From positions 1 through 14,023 of the forward strand of contig PMTP01000207.1 in assembly GCA_003167305.1 (NCBI GenBank): a stretch of DNA of 14,023 bases, in the 5' to 3' direction. Under the pieces are notes generated by a model. That model was not told where the DNA came from. It was given only the letters and a program-made list of their open reading frames with translations, and made no database searches. This document shows positions 6,620 to 13,871 of this stretch, piece by piece; the stretch's first letter is position 1; each line of letters opens with the position of its first letter. The position numbers and the translations under genes are program-made. The DNA is from Acidobacteriaceae bacterium (GTDB lineage Bacteria; Acidobacteriota; Terriglobia; Terriglobales; Acidobacteriaceae).

Positions 6620-7900
6620 TCACCGAACCAGCGCGAAGCTGAGGGCCAGAGCAAGCGTCGTCAGGAGAACAATCACAGGCGTTGCCCAAAGGCCGAGCAT
6701 CACCAGCCTTCCTGTGTGCACCTCTTCTCCATCACGCCGCGCAAACGCCAGTACCAGCATCGTTGCCAGCGAGCCAAACGGCATGATCATCGGACCAGCG
6801 TCCGCGCCAATGAGCGCGGCCAGGACCGTGCCCATATGGGCATGCGAGCGTAACAGCACGCTGCGCGCAATCAACGCCGCCGGAAGATTGTTCATGATGT
6901 TCGAGGCGAAGGCCGTCGCGCCCGCGGCCGCAAGGAACTTTTCCGGCGACCCCTGTCTCATGCTCGCAAGCCATCCGGACTCGTAGCCGATGATGCCCAG
7001 GTTTTCCAGCGCCTGCACCGCAACGAAGAGTCCGATGACGAATGGGAATATATGCCACGAGAGTTCGCCCGCCGCTCGGACATGAACGCGTCCGGCCGCA
7101 ACGCCGGCGATCACCAGCACGCCGCAGCCCCCGAACGCGAATACGTAAGGCTCAAGCCCTATCAGCGGCGCAAGAAAATATCCGATGAGCACGACGGCAA
7201 GGACGGCGATGCAAACCATGAAGTAAGCCTGATGCGGAACCACGCTCGCCGGCTCCGGCAGCGGCTCGCCGTCGAAGCGCTGCGGCAGCTCACGGCGGAA
7301 GTGCCAGCGCAGCACAGCAAATGTAGTGGCGAGCGCGACCAGTTGCGGCACGATCATTCTTGCCGCGAAGGCCGCGAAGGTTTGGTGGAAGGCGTCCGCG
7401 AAGAGCAGGTTGGTGAGATTACTGATGGGCAGCGCCAGCGAACCCACGTTGGCGACAAACGCGCACAGCACCACGTACGGCGCCGCCGGAACCTTGAGCC
7501 TCTTGACCAGGGCCAGCAGCACCGGCGTCAGCATCACCGCCGTAGTGTCCAGCGACAGAATCGCCGTGATGATCGCGCCGGCAACAAACGCATTTCGATA
7601 AAGCGAGTGCGCGTCTCCCTTGGCAACGCGCGCGCATCGAATCGCGGCCCACTCGAAGAAGCCGCTCTTGCCGACGAGCAGCGACAGCGCAAGAAGCGAG
7701 AGAAGAAAGAGAAGCGCGTTCTTGCCGGCAAGAATCGCGCCCAGCGCATCGCGCGGCGTGACCAGGCCGAGCGCGAGCATCAATGCCGCTCCGAGCATCG
7801 TCCACCACGCCTCGTTCCAGCGGCGCGGACGCACCACCACCAGCGCGAGCATGGCCGCGAAGACAGCGAGTGTGATTACGATGCGCCCGATATTCGTCAT
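6620..7900 (-). CDS. arsB: ArsB/NhaD-superfamily permease, probable arsenite efflux pump
   Basis: The protein has 426 residues, the usual ArsB length, and starts at 7900 behind GGAAG (7905-7909). It is highly hydrophobic, with about 11-12 segments. ArsB-type stretches are plain: FFEWAAIRCARVAKG (81-95), SLDTTAVMLTPVLLALVKRL (116-135) and FVANVGSLALPISNLTNLL (148-166). The C-terminal half mirrors them with SNIMNNLPAALIA (333-345) and GADAGPMIMPFGSLATML (365-382). The paired Asn/Asp-rich re-entrant loops are those that bind the anion and coupling proton in this superfamily. It would export As(III) or Sb(III) using the proton gradient. No arsR, arsC or arsA lies in the window, so this is not a standard ars operon, and another small anion as substrate is possible. 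The NiCoT gene follows on the same strand. Confidence 0.82.
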   Translation of the reverse strand: MTNIGRIVITLAVFAAMLALVVVRPRRWNEAWWTMLGAALMLALGLVTPRDALGAILAGKNALLFLLSLLALSLLVGKSGFFEWAAIRCARVAKGDAHSLYRNAFVAGAIITAILSLDTTAVMLTPVLLALVKRLKVPAAPYVVLCAFVANVGSLALPISNLTNLLFADAFHQTFAAFAARMIVPQLVALATTFAVLRWHFRRELPQRFDGEPLPEPASVVPHQAYFMVCIAVLAVVLIGYFLAPLIGLEPYVFAFGGCGVLVIAGVAAGRVHVRAAGELSWHIFPFVIGLFVAVQALENLGIIGYESGWLASMRQGSPEKFLAAAGATAFASNIMNNLPAALIARSVLLRSHAHMGTVLAALIGADAGPMIMPFGSLATMLVLAFARRDGEEVHTGRLVMLGLWATPVIVLLTTLALALSFALVR

Positions 7901-8233
7901 GCATCTTCCAATCGCGAGTTGCGCATCTCAGGCATAAAGAAATACTAAATGAGAAACCGCACCACTCCCGACTGCGCATCGGCGAGTAGAAAAGTCAGCC
8001 AATCCAGGCCGCGCAACGTTTGCCGCGAAGGGTTGGATTTGGTCTCGTTCAATGCGTCGGGCTCGCGCTCTCACTTCATAGTTGGCGTACAACCATCCTA
8101 TGTTTTTACGGCCTCTTCCATTGGTCACAATTGCACATTCCTGAATCGGAACGGATGCATTTCTCTGCCGATGACGCGGGCGCAACGAATCTTCCATCAC
8201 CATCATCCGGCCCGTGATCGATTATCCTGATGT
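7901..8233. other. divergent intergenic region between arsB-like and MFS genes
   Basis: This stretch of 333 bases must hold two outward promoters. Frames on both strands (for example minus 8206-7928 and plus 7949-8230) are Arg-rich or low in recognisable structure and have no ribosome sites, so I do not call a gene, including any ArsR-type regulator. The region is less GC-rich than the flanking genes. Its one notable structure is the imperfect palindrome at 8001-8039. I found no promoter pair with convincing boxes and spacing, nor any riboswitch I recognise. Confidence 0.6.
8001..8039. repeat. 39-bp imperfect palindrome in the divergent intergenic region
   Basis: Outer arms AATCCA (8001-8006) and TGGATT (8034-8039) enclose inner arms CGCGCAA (8010-8016) and TTG-C-CGCG (8020-8027, one bulged C) around the trinucleotide CGT. 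It could be an operator for a dimeric regulator shared by the divergent arsB-like and MFS genes, or an RNA hairpin in a leader. It lies about 100 bases from the arsB-like start. Confidence 0.4.
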
Positions 8234-9859
8234 ATGGAGTTCCCCACCCCACAGGAGCGCCCGTCGTCCATTAAAAATTCGTATGGCCCCGGCGCGCTCT
8301 GGAAGCCCCGCGTCAACCCCTGGATCATAGCCGCAACTGTGGCGCTGGCCGCATTCATGGAAGTGCTCGACACCTCCATCGCCAACGTGGCCCTGCCCCA
8401 CATCGCCGGCTCGCTGGGCGCTTCGACCAACCAGGGCACATGGGTGCTGACCAGCTACCTGGTCTCGAACGCAATCGTACTGCCCATCGGCGCATGGGCT
8501 TCCAGCGTGATGGGCCGCCGCAACTTCTTCCTGTTTTGCATTGTGATTTTTACCGTCGCCAGCTTCCTCTGCGGCGCGGCGCCGTCGCTGCCCATGCTGC
8601 TCGTCTGCCGCGTCCTGCAAGGAGCCGGCGGCGGCGGAATGCAGCCCATGGCCCAGGCCATCATGGCCGACAGCTTCGAGCCGCAGAAGCGAGGCCAGGC
8701 CTTTGCCCTCTACGGTCTCGTCGCCGTCCTCGCGCCCTCTATCGGCCCCACCCTCGGCGGTTGGATCACCGATAATTATTCCTGGCGCTGGATCTTCTTC
8801 ATCAACATTCCGGTCGGCATTCTGGCCTTCTTTCTGGTCAGCCGACTGGTCGATGATCCGCCGTGGATCAAGGCCGACCGCTCGCGCCTGCGCCACATGG
8901 ACTACCTTGGCCTCAGCTTCCTCGCCATTGCCATGGGCGGCCTGCAGATCATGCTCGACAAGGGCGAAGAAAATGCCTGGTTCGCATCCGGCTTCATCCG
9001 CTTCTTCGCCTTCCTCTTTGTCGGCGGCATGATCGCTCTGGTCTGGTGGGAGCTGCGCCACAAGAATCCCATCATCAACCTGCGGCTCTTCCGCTATAAA
9101 AACTTCGCCATCTGTTGTTTCTTGATGGCTCTGGTGGGCGGCGTGCTGAACGCGAACACCGTCTTGCAGCCGCAGTTCATGCAGCAGTTGCTGGGATGGA
9201 ACGCGACCACCGCCGGACTGGCGCTGACCGCGGGCGGCGTGGTGCTGCTCTTTGTCATGCCCATCGCCGGCTATGCCACCGGCAAGATTGCCGCGCGCTA
9301 TCTCGCTGTTGTCGGCTTCATACTGTTTGTCATCACCTTCCGTTACGCGGCTGACGTGACCACGCTCGACATGACTTTTGCCTCCGCGTCCTGGCTGCGC
9401 GTCATTCAGATGATGCCGATTCCCTTCTGCTTCATCTCCATCACCACGGCGGCCTACGTGGGCATGCCCAGGGAAGAGAGCAACCAGGTCGCGGGCCTGA
9501 TCAACTTCGTGCGCAACATCGGCGGCAGCATTCTGATCGCCGTCACCAACGCGCAGGTGACCAGCCGCGCGCTCTGGCATCAGCAGCATTTGCAAAGCGC
9601 GATGAGCTCGGCCAGCAGCGCCTTCCAGCAGCACTCTCAGGCGCTCGCCGGCTTTTTCGGCTCGGAGTTCGGCGCGTCCAACGGCCAGGGGATGGCGCTG
9701 GCCACCATCTACAATCAGCTCAACCAGCAGGCGCAGATGCAGGCTTACCAGGATGTGTACATGGAGCTGTCGTGGATGTCGGTGGGGCTGGTGGCACTGG
9801 CCTTCCTACTCAGCAGGAACAAGCCCGGCGCGGGCGTGGGCGGGGCGGCGATGCATTGA
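8234..9859 (+). CDS. DHA2-family (EmrB/QacA-type) MFS drug exporter
   Basis: The protein has 541 residues with about 14 hydrophobic segments, the size and shape of DHA2 proton antiporters. Family motifs are clear: LDTSIANVALPHI (45-57, motif D1 of the 14-helix group), GRRNFF (94-99, motif A), RVLQGAGGGGMQPMA (126-140, motif B) and the antiporter motif C at about 161-178 (ending Gly-Pro-Thr-Leu-Gly-Gly-Trp). WRWIFFINIPVG (185-196) is typical of EmrB-like proteins. It should expel lipophilic drugs or metabolites. EmrB partners usually need an HlyD-like adaptor (EmrA) and an outer-membrane channel, but neither is adjacent. The ATG at 8234 lacks an evident ribosome site. The gene diverges from the arsB-like gene across 333 bp. 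Substrate unknown. Confidence 0.93.
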   Translation: MEFPTPQERPSSIKNSYGPGALWKPRVNPWIIAATVALAAFMEVLDTSIANVALPHIAGSLGASTNQGTWVLTSYLVSNAIVLPIGAWASSVMGRRNFFLFCIVIFTVASFLCGAAPSLPMLLVCRVLQGAGGGGMQPMAQAIMADSFEPQKRGQAFALYGLVAVLAPSIGPTLGGWITDNYSWRWIFFINIPVGILAFFLVSRLVDDPPWIKADRSRLRHMDYLGLSFLAIAMGGLQIMLDKGEENAWFASGFIRFFAFLFVGGMIALVWWELRHKNPIINLRLFRYKNFAICCFLMALVGGVLNANTVLQPQFMQQLLGWNATTAGLALTAGGVVLLFVMPIAGYATGKIAARYLAVVGFILFVITFRYAADVTTLDMTFASASWLRVIQMMPIPFCFISITTAAYVGMPREESNQVAGLINFVRNIGGSILIAVTNAQVTSRALWHQQHLQSAMSSASSAFQQHSQALAGFFGSEFGASNGQGMALATIYNQLNQQAQMQAYQDVYMELSWMSVGLVALAFLLSRNKPGAGVGGAAMH

Positions 9860-9863
9860 GAAC

Positions 9864-9880
9864 AGAGATCAGGGATCAGC
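9864..9880 (+). repeat. short AGAGATCAGGGATCAGC motif, relative of the LOG-gene heptamers
   Basis: Just five bases after the MFS stop the plus strand shows two GATCAGG-like units. The core GGGATCA is the same heptamer that repeats four times in the sense strand of the LOG gene (3194-3221). It may be a scattered short repeat family; two occurrences are too few to define one. Confidence 0.4.
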
Positions 9881-9980
9881 AGGCCGCCGCCCGCTTGTTC
9901 TAAACTTGAAGCAGCGATCAATGTTTCGCGCAACATCCGGGACGAGAGGATCGTCGTAGTTGCGAAGAGGAGAATACGCA

Positions 9981-10751
9981 ATGGCATTGATGAAGACTTC
10001 CAATCCGGCACTGAACGGGAATACCTTCGAGAACCTTCCGCGAACACAGTATGGCGGCGTAATCGACGAGACTACCCGCATGACGCTGACCGGCACGGTG
10101 AACAAGACCGGCATTCTGCTGCTCTGCGCTATCGCATCCGCCTACTGGATCTGGCATCAATTCACCCTTTCGCACGACATGGCGGATGTGACGCCGTGGA
10201 TGATGGGCGGCTTGATCGGCGGATTGGTCTTCGCCATGATTACCATCTTCAAGAAGGAGTGGTCTCCGGTGACCGCGCCCATCTACGCGCTGCTGGAAGG
10301 CCTGGTGCTGGGCGGCTTGTCGGCTCTCATGGAACTGCGCTATCCGGGCATCGCCATCCAGGCCGTGGGCCTGACCTTCGGCACGCTCCTGGTGCTGCTG
10401 ATGGCGTATCGCTCCGGTTTGATCCCGGTCACGCAGAAGCTGCGCATGGGCATTGTCGCGGCCACCGGCGGCATCATGCTCTTCTACCTGTTGCAAATGC
10501 TGCTCGGCTTTTTCGGCATCACCTTCACTTCCATCAACGGCGGCGGGTTCATCGGCATCGCATTCAGCCTCTTTGTCGTCGCCATCGCGGCACTGAATCT
10601 GGTGCTCAATTTCGACTTCATCGAGAGAGGCGTCCAGTATGGCGCTCCCAAGTACATGGATTGGTACGGCGCATTCGGCATTATCGTCACGCTGGTCTGG
10701 CTCTATCTGGAAATCCTGATCCTGCTCACCAAATTGCGCAGCCGGAACTAA
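9981..10751 (+). CDS. Bax inhibitor-1/YccA family membrane protein
   Basis: The protein has 256 residues from the ATG at 9981. A strong GAGGAG (9967-9972) sits eight bases upstream, which rules out the in-frame TTG at 9960. After a polar N-terminus (about 1-40) with Asn-Pro-Ala-Leu-Asn and a YGG motif, seven hydrophobic segments follow, beginning at about 44, 73, 98, 122, 152, 188 and 231. The last contains the family signature WYGAFGIIVTLVWLYLEIL (228-246). The architecture fits the bacterial BaxI_1 (YccA-like) branch with an extended N-terminus. Characterised relatives act as calcium-leak channels or modulate membrane proteases; the role here is unknown. It sits 121 bp after the MFS gene with no shared function. 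A weak CAATG-ACG-CATTG hairpin at 10771-10783, followed by three T, may end its transcript. Confidence 0.9.
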   Translation: MALMKTSNPALNGNTFENLPRTQYGGVIDETTRMTLTGTVNKTGILLLCAIASAYWIWHQFTLSHDMADVTPWMMGGLIGGLVFAMITIFKKEWSPVTAPIYALLEGLVLGGLSALMELRYPGIAIQAVGLTFGTLLVLLMAYRSGLIPVTQKLRMGIVAATGGIMLFYLLQMLLGFFGITFTSINGGGFIGIAFSLFVVAIAALNLVLNFDFIERGVQYGAPKYMDWYGAFGIIVTLVWLYLEILILLTKLRSRN

Positions 10752-10866
10752 GGCCGGATCAATCAAATCGCAATGACGCATTGTTTCGATCACGCGTCTA
10801 ATACTCTGTAGGGGCGAAGCGCTTAGAAACGGCAGGGGGCTGCGCACGCCTCGAAGGGAGATTCGC

Positions 10867-11817
10867 ATGAAGAATCCAGGAATCGCCATATGTATGGCCG
10901 TGACAGTGCTGTTCGCCGCGGCGCCGGGATTTTCCCAGAGTAAGAGTGAACAAGGGCAGGGACAGGCCGTGGTGACTGTCCTGCCAAAGCAAGAGGGCAC
11001 GTTGCCGCCGAGCGTCACCGGGCAGGATCTGTCGGTCAAGGTGGACGGGAAGCCAGCGCGTGTCACCTCCTGGAAGCCCTTCCAGAGCCCGGAGAACAGC
11101 CTCGAATTAGTGCTGCTGATCGACGGCTCGACCAGCAGCGCACTTGGAGGCCAATTCGACTCCATCAAGAGCTTCGTGAAGAGCCTCCCGCCGAATACCA
11201 AGGCCGCGATCTCGTATATGCAGAACGGGAGCGCCATTTTTGCCGGCCCGCTCACCGCGGACCACGCTGAGGTGTTGCGCGGGCTTCATCTGCCCGCGGG
11301 CTCACCCGGCTCCAGCGCCAGCCCCTATTTCTGCCTCTCCGACCTGGCAAAACACTGGCCTTCCGCGGATCGCGAAGCACGGCGTGAAGTGGTGATGGTC
11401 ACAGACGGCGTCGATCCTTACTATATGCGCTTCGATTTTGATGACCCGTATCTCCAGGCCGCAATTGCCGATTCCGTTCGCGCCAGGCTGGTCGTTTATT
11501 CGATCTACTGGCAAGGAATGGGCAACGCCAGCAGCTCCAGCTACGAGAACAATGCCGGCCAGAGCCTCTTGGCTGAAGTGACCGAGGCGACCGGCGGCAA
11601 AAGTTTCTGGGTCGGAATGGGCAATCCTGTCTCCTTCGAGCCATATCTCGACGAGTTGACCCGCCGCTTCCGGAATCAGTACGAACTCGGATTTACCACA
11701 GGCCTCACCGGCAAGCCCCAGGTCGAAACCCTGAAGCTGAAGCTCAGCGCTCCGGGCACGGAAATCAACTCGCCTGGGCAGGTAATGGTCTACCCCGCTG
11801 TCTCTGCGCAGAAGTAG
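10867..11817 (+). CDS. VWFA-related secreted protein of the acidobacterial type (TIGR03436-like)
   Basis: The protein has 316 residues; the ATG at 10867 follows AAGGGAG (10854-10860) after six bases. A signal peptide covers about 1-24 (hydrophobic core 7-19, cleavage near Phe-Ser-Gln). A short beta region with DLSVKVDGKPARVTSW (54-69) precedes the von Willebrand A domain, a layout typical of this acidobacterial family. The metal-ion site is intact at its core: DGSTS at 86-90 fits D-x-S-x-S, and VMVTDGVD at 176-183 supplies the later Asp. The domain ends near GFTTG (274-278). Such domains bind protein partners through a metal ion, so an extracytoplasmic adhesive or scaffolding role is a fair inference; the partner is unknown. 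It stands 115 bp after the BI-1 gene and is followed by the hairpin repeats. Confidence 0.88.
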   Translation: MKNPGIAICMAVTVLFAAAPGFSQSKSEQGQGQAVVTVLPKQEGTLPPSVTGQDLSVKVDGKPARVTSWKPFQSPENSLELVLLIDGSTSSALGGQFDSIKSFVKSLPPNTKAAISYMQNGSAIFAGPLTADHAEVLRGLHLPAGSPGSSASPYFCLSDLAKHWPSADREARREVVMVTDGVDPYYMRFDFDDPYLQAAIADSVRARLVVYSIYWQGMGNASSSSYENNAGQSLLAEVTEATGGKSFWVGMGNPVSFEPYLDELTRRFRNQYELGFTTGLTGKPQVETLKLKLSAPGTEINSPGQVMVYPAVSAQK

Positions 11818-11840
11818 GATTCTGCAACTTGTATAAATAC

Positions 11841-12000
11841 GGGTGCCCCAGATCCCGCGTTTGGGACCTGGGAATCCACGAACCGAATCGGCTGGTGGCG
11901 GGTGGCCCAGGTTTCGATTCTGAGACCTGGGAATTCACGACCTCATGCTGGGTGCCCCATCCTTTCGCGTTCTTTGCGAAAGGGTGGGAATCCACGAACC
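11841..12000. repeat. three tandem hairpin repeats between convergent genes
   Basis: Three same-direction copies lie at 11841-11884, 11900-11942 and 11950-12000. Each begins GGGTGCCCC or GGGTGGCCC and ends GGGAATCCACGAACC or a close variant. Between these ends the sequence differs, yet each copy folds: 10-bp stems with one mismatch in copies 1 and 2, and a 13-bp stem with one G.U-type pair in copy 3 (CCCATCCTTTCGC with GCGAAAGGGTGGG, loop of seven). Offsets between starts are 59 and 50 bp. The array fills the space between the VWFA gene stop (11817) and the alaC stop (12027), so it may act as a two-way terminator or be a REP/MITE-like mobile repeat. I believe similar sequences are scattered in Acidobacteriota genomes, but I cannot search here. 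Confidence 0.85.
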
Positions 12001-12026
12001 TCAACCGACCCTGTTGATTGGCCGCA

Positions 12027-13202
12027 TTATCCCTTCGCGAACATCTGCCTGATTCCGCGCAGCGCCTGCCGCGTGCGCTCTTCGTTTTCGATCAGAGAGA
12101 AGCGCACGTGCCCGTCGCCGTAGTCGCCAAAGCCTATCCCCGGCGAGACGGCCGTCCTGGCTTCGGAGAGCATGAGTTTCGCGAACTCCAGCGAACCCAT
12201 CTTCCGGTACTGTTCTGGTATCTGCGCCCAGACAAACATCGTCGCCTTCGGCGAAGCCACCGGCCAGCCCAGCGCATTCAGGCCTTCAACCAGCACGTCG
12301 CGGCGCTTGCGGTATTTCTCGCAAATCTCATGTACGCACTCTTGTGGGCCTTCCAGCGCGGCAATCGACGCCACCTGAATCGGCGTAAAGGTCCCATAGT
12401 CGAAGTAGCTCTTCAGCCGGGCCAGCGCACCCACCAGCTTCTGATTGCCGACCATGAAGCCGATGCGCCAGCCGGGCATGTTGTAGCTCTTCGACATCGT
12501 AAAGAACTCCACGGCCACGTCCTTGGCGCCTGGAACCTCCAGCACGCTGGGCGGCTTGTAGCCGTCGAAGGCGATGTCGGCGTAGGCCAGATCCTGGATC
12601 AGGTAGAAGCCGTACTCGCGGGCCAGCTCCACGAGCCGCGCCAGAAACGGCAGGTCAACACACTCTGTTGTAGGGTTCGACGGGAAGTTGACGATCAGCG
12701 CCTTGGGCCGCGGCACCATGCGCGGGATCAGATCCTCAAGTTGGGCCAGGAACTGCTCGCGGTCGTGGACCGGCACGCTGACCACATGCGCCCCGGCGAT
12801 CACCGGGCCGTAGATATGAATCGGGTAGCTGGGATTGGGCACCAGCACGGTGTCGCGGGAGTCGAGGATGGCCAGGCACAGGTGCGCGATCCCCTCCTTC
12901 GAGCCGATGGTGACGATGGCCTCGCTCTCCGGGTCCAGATCGACGTTGTAGCGCGTCTTGTACCAGTTGCAAATCGCCCGGCGCAGCCGCGGAATGCCGC
13001 GCGAGACCGAGTAGCGGTGCGTCGCCGGCTTCAGTACCGCCTCCACCAGCTTGTCCACAATGTGCTTGGGCGTGGCTCCGTCCGGGTTGCCCATGCCAAA
13101 GTCGATGATGTCCTCGCCGCGCTGGCGGGCGGACTTCTTCATGGCATCAGTGATGTTGAAGACGTAAGGCGGCAGGCGCTGGATTCTGCTGAACTCTTCC
13201 AT
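12027..13202 (-). CDS. alaC: alanine transaminase AlaC (glutamate-pyruvate aminotransferase)
   Basis: The protein has 391 residues and is strikingly like E. coli AlaC over its whole length as I recall it. Shared stretches include the opening RIQRLPPYVFNIT (6-18), DFGMGNPDGATP (34-45), SRGIPRLRRAI (67-77), PESEAIVTIGSKEG (91-104) and VPNPSYPIHIYG (121-132). The PLP lysine is Lys238 in FTMSKSYNMPGWRIGF. Asn176 (FPSNPT), Asp204 and Tyr207 (DLAYAD) and Arg246 complete the fold-type I aminotransferase site. It transfers the amino group between glutamate and pyruvate in the cytoplasm, making or degrading alanine. It stands alone on the minus strand and faces the VWFA gene. No ribosome site precedes the ATG, but a TAGACT box (13214-13209) ends six bases before it, so a leaderless message is possible. 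Confidence 0.95.
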   Translation of the reverse strand: MEEFSRIQRLPPYVFNITDAMKKSARQRGEDIIDFGMGNPDGATPKHIVDKLVEAVLKPATHRYSVSRGIPRLRRAICNWYKTRYNVDLDPESEAIVTIGSKEGIAHLCLAILDSRDTVLVPNPSYPIHIYGPVIAGAHVVSVPVHDREQFLAQLEDLIPRMVPRPKALIVNFPSNPTTECVDLPFLARLVELAREYGFYLIQDLAYADIAFDGYKPPSVLEVPGAKDVAVEFFTMSKSYNMPGWRIGFMVGNQKLVGALARLKSYFDYGTFTPIQVASIAALEGPQECVHEICEKYRKRRDVLVEGLNALGWPVASPKATMFVWAQIPEQYRKMGSLEFAKLMLSEARTAVSPGIGFGDYGDGHVRFSLIENEERTRQALRGIRQMFAKG

Positions 13203-13294
13203 CTATCAAGTCTAAGGCAAAAGGGGCGGGGGGTGCATGAAGCAGAGATCACGACAATTAAAATGCGTTTGCCCTGGTTATTGTCTGAACCCGT

Positions 13295-13323
13295 TTGCTC
13301 CCCGCCGCAGCGTCGTTTACAAT
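13295..13323 (+). promoter_or_regulatory. candidate promoter of the small secreted protein gene
   Basis: TTGCTC (13295-13300) and TACAAT (13318-13323) are 17 bases apart. The -10 box matches consensus at five of six positions, the -35 at three. The start point would be about 13330, only one or two bases before the ATG at 13332, and there is no ribosome site, so the transcript would be leaderless. Confidence 0.5.
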
Positions 13324-13331
13324 GCAAGCCT

Positions 13332-13760
13332 ATGAGAAAGCCTAGGCTCTGCCTTTGTCTGCTTCTTGCCTGTTCTGTGCCGCTGCTTGCTCAGTCTTGG
13401 CGCGACAATCGTGCACAGCTTTGTTTTGAGAGGCCGGAAAACAACGGCGGAATCAACATTTTGGCGAGTTTTGTGCGCTTTTTGGATTACAGCGTGCCGC
13501 TGATAGGTGGCCAAGCTGTCTGCATATTTGTCGACCCAGGTAGCAATGATCTACTCGTTACATCGACCATTCCATATGATCCAGAATCCACCGATGAAGA
13601 GGCGTGCAAATCCCCGGTCAAAAGGCTCCAACTCGCCCCAAATGAGAATCGTGTATTCACTATCTGGCCTGTCACAAAAGGCTCAACGTATGTGTGCGGT
13701 TGGCGAATCGAACCCGTACATCCCTTACGTAGTAATTCTAAGAAAACCAAGAGACCCTGA
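13332..13760 (+). CDS. small cysteine-containing secreted protein, unknown function
   Basis: The protein has 142 residues. It starts Met-Arg-Lys-Pro-Arg, then a Leu/Cys-rich hydrophobic core (6-19) and Leu-Leu-Ala before Gln21, an ordinary Sec signal peptide. Cys14 lies inside the core and the cleavage region has no lipobox. The mature part of about 122 residues has four Cys (31, 64, 92, 122), suited to two disulfides. It also has beta-like stretches around Cys64 and Cys122, an acidic ProGluSerThrAspGluGlu patch at 84-90, and a Lys/Arg-rich tail. I know no family match. It diverges from alaC and is followed after 111 bp by tyrS. GC bias at third positions is weaker than in neighbours. The same frame is open far upstream, opposite alaC, but the promoter and signal peptide both place the start here. 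Confidence 0.65.
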   Translation: MRKPRLCLCLLLACSVPLLAQSWRDNRAQLCFERPENNGGINILASFVRFLDYSVPLIGGQAVCIFVDPGSNDLLVTSTIPYDPESTDEEACKSPVKRLQLAPNENRVFTIWPVTKGSTYVCGWRIEPVHPLRSNSKKTKRP

Positions 13761-13855
13761 GCACAAACCTCTAGAAGCTGTTTTATAACCGAATGCTGAC
13801 CTTTTTCGAGCTTTCCATTGGGGTCTAAAGCCCGTTCCCTACACCCCATAGACTT

Positions 13856-13861
13856 TATACT
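13856..13861 (+). promoter_or_regulatory. possible -10 box of tyrS
   Basis: TATACT lies 10 bases before the tyrS ATG, which would put the transcript start about four bases upstream of the start codon. No good -35 box is found at 16-18 bases. The gene also lacks a clear ribosome site. Confidence 0.3.
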
Positions 13862-13871
13862 GAAAGACAAC

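Noticed and set aside
8222..9634. Minus-strand frame of 470 codons opposite the MFS gene
   Set aside because: Rich in His, Gln, Asp, Glu, Gly and Arg with no domain; it is the antisense of a GC-biased membrane protein gene. The same reasoning removes frames opposite NiCoT (5588-6349), arsB (7052-7948), BI-1/VWFA (9918-11255) and the orphan gene (1223-1873).
11841..12000. CRISPR-like array
   Set aside because: Only three units, offsets of 59 and 50 bp, variable interiors that fold on themselves, and no cas genes.
11765..12017. Small frames on both strands inside the hairpin repeats
   Set aside because: They are translations of the repeat units (recurring Gly-His-Pro and Trp-Gly-Thr patterns), with no ribosome sites; such frames commonly arise in repeat arrays.
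13690..13740. tRNA T-loop-like string (GGTTCGATTC on the minus strand)
   Set aside because: The flanks do not form the five-pair T stem, and no acceptor or anticodon arms are found; it lies inside the small secreted gene.
12018..13760. Plus-strand frame of 580 codons across alaC and the small secreted gene
   Set aside because: The first 438 codons are antisense of alaC; only the last 142, with signal peptide and promoter, are real. Calling the whole frame would create a false fusion.
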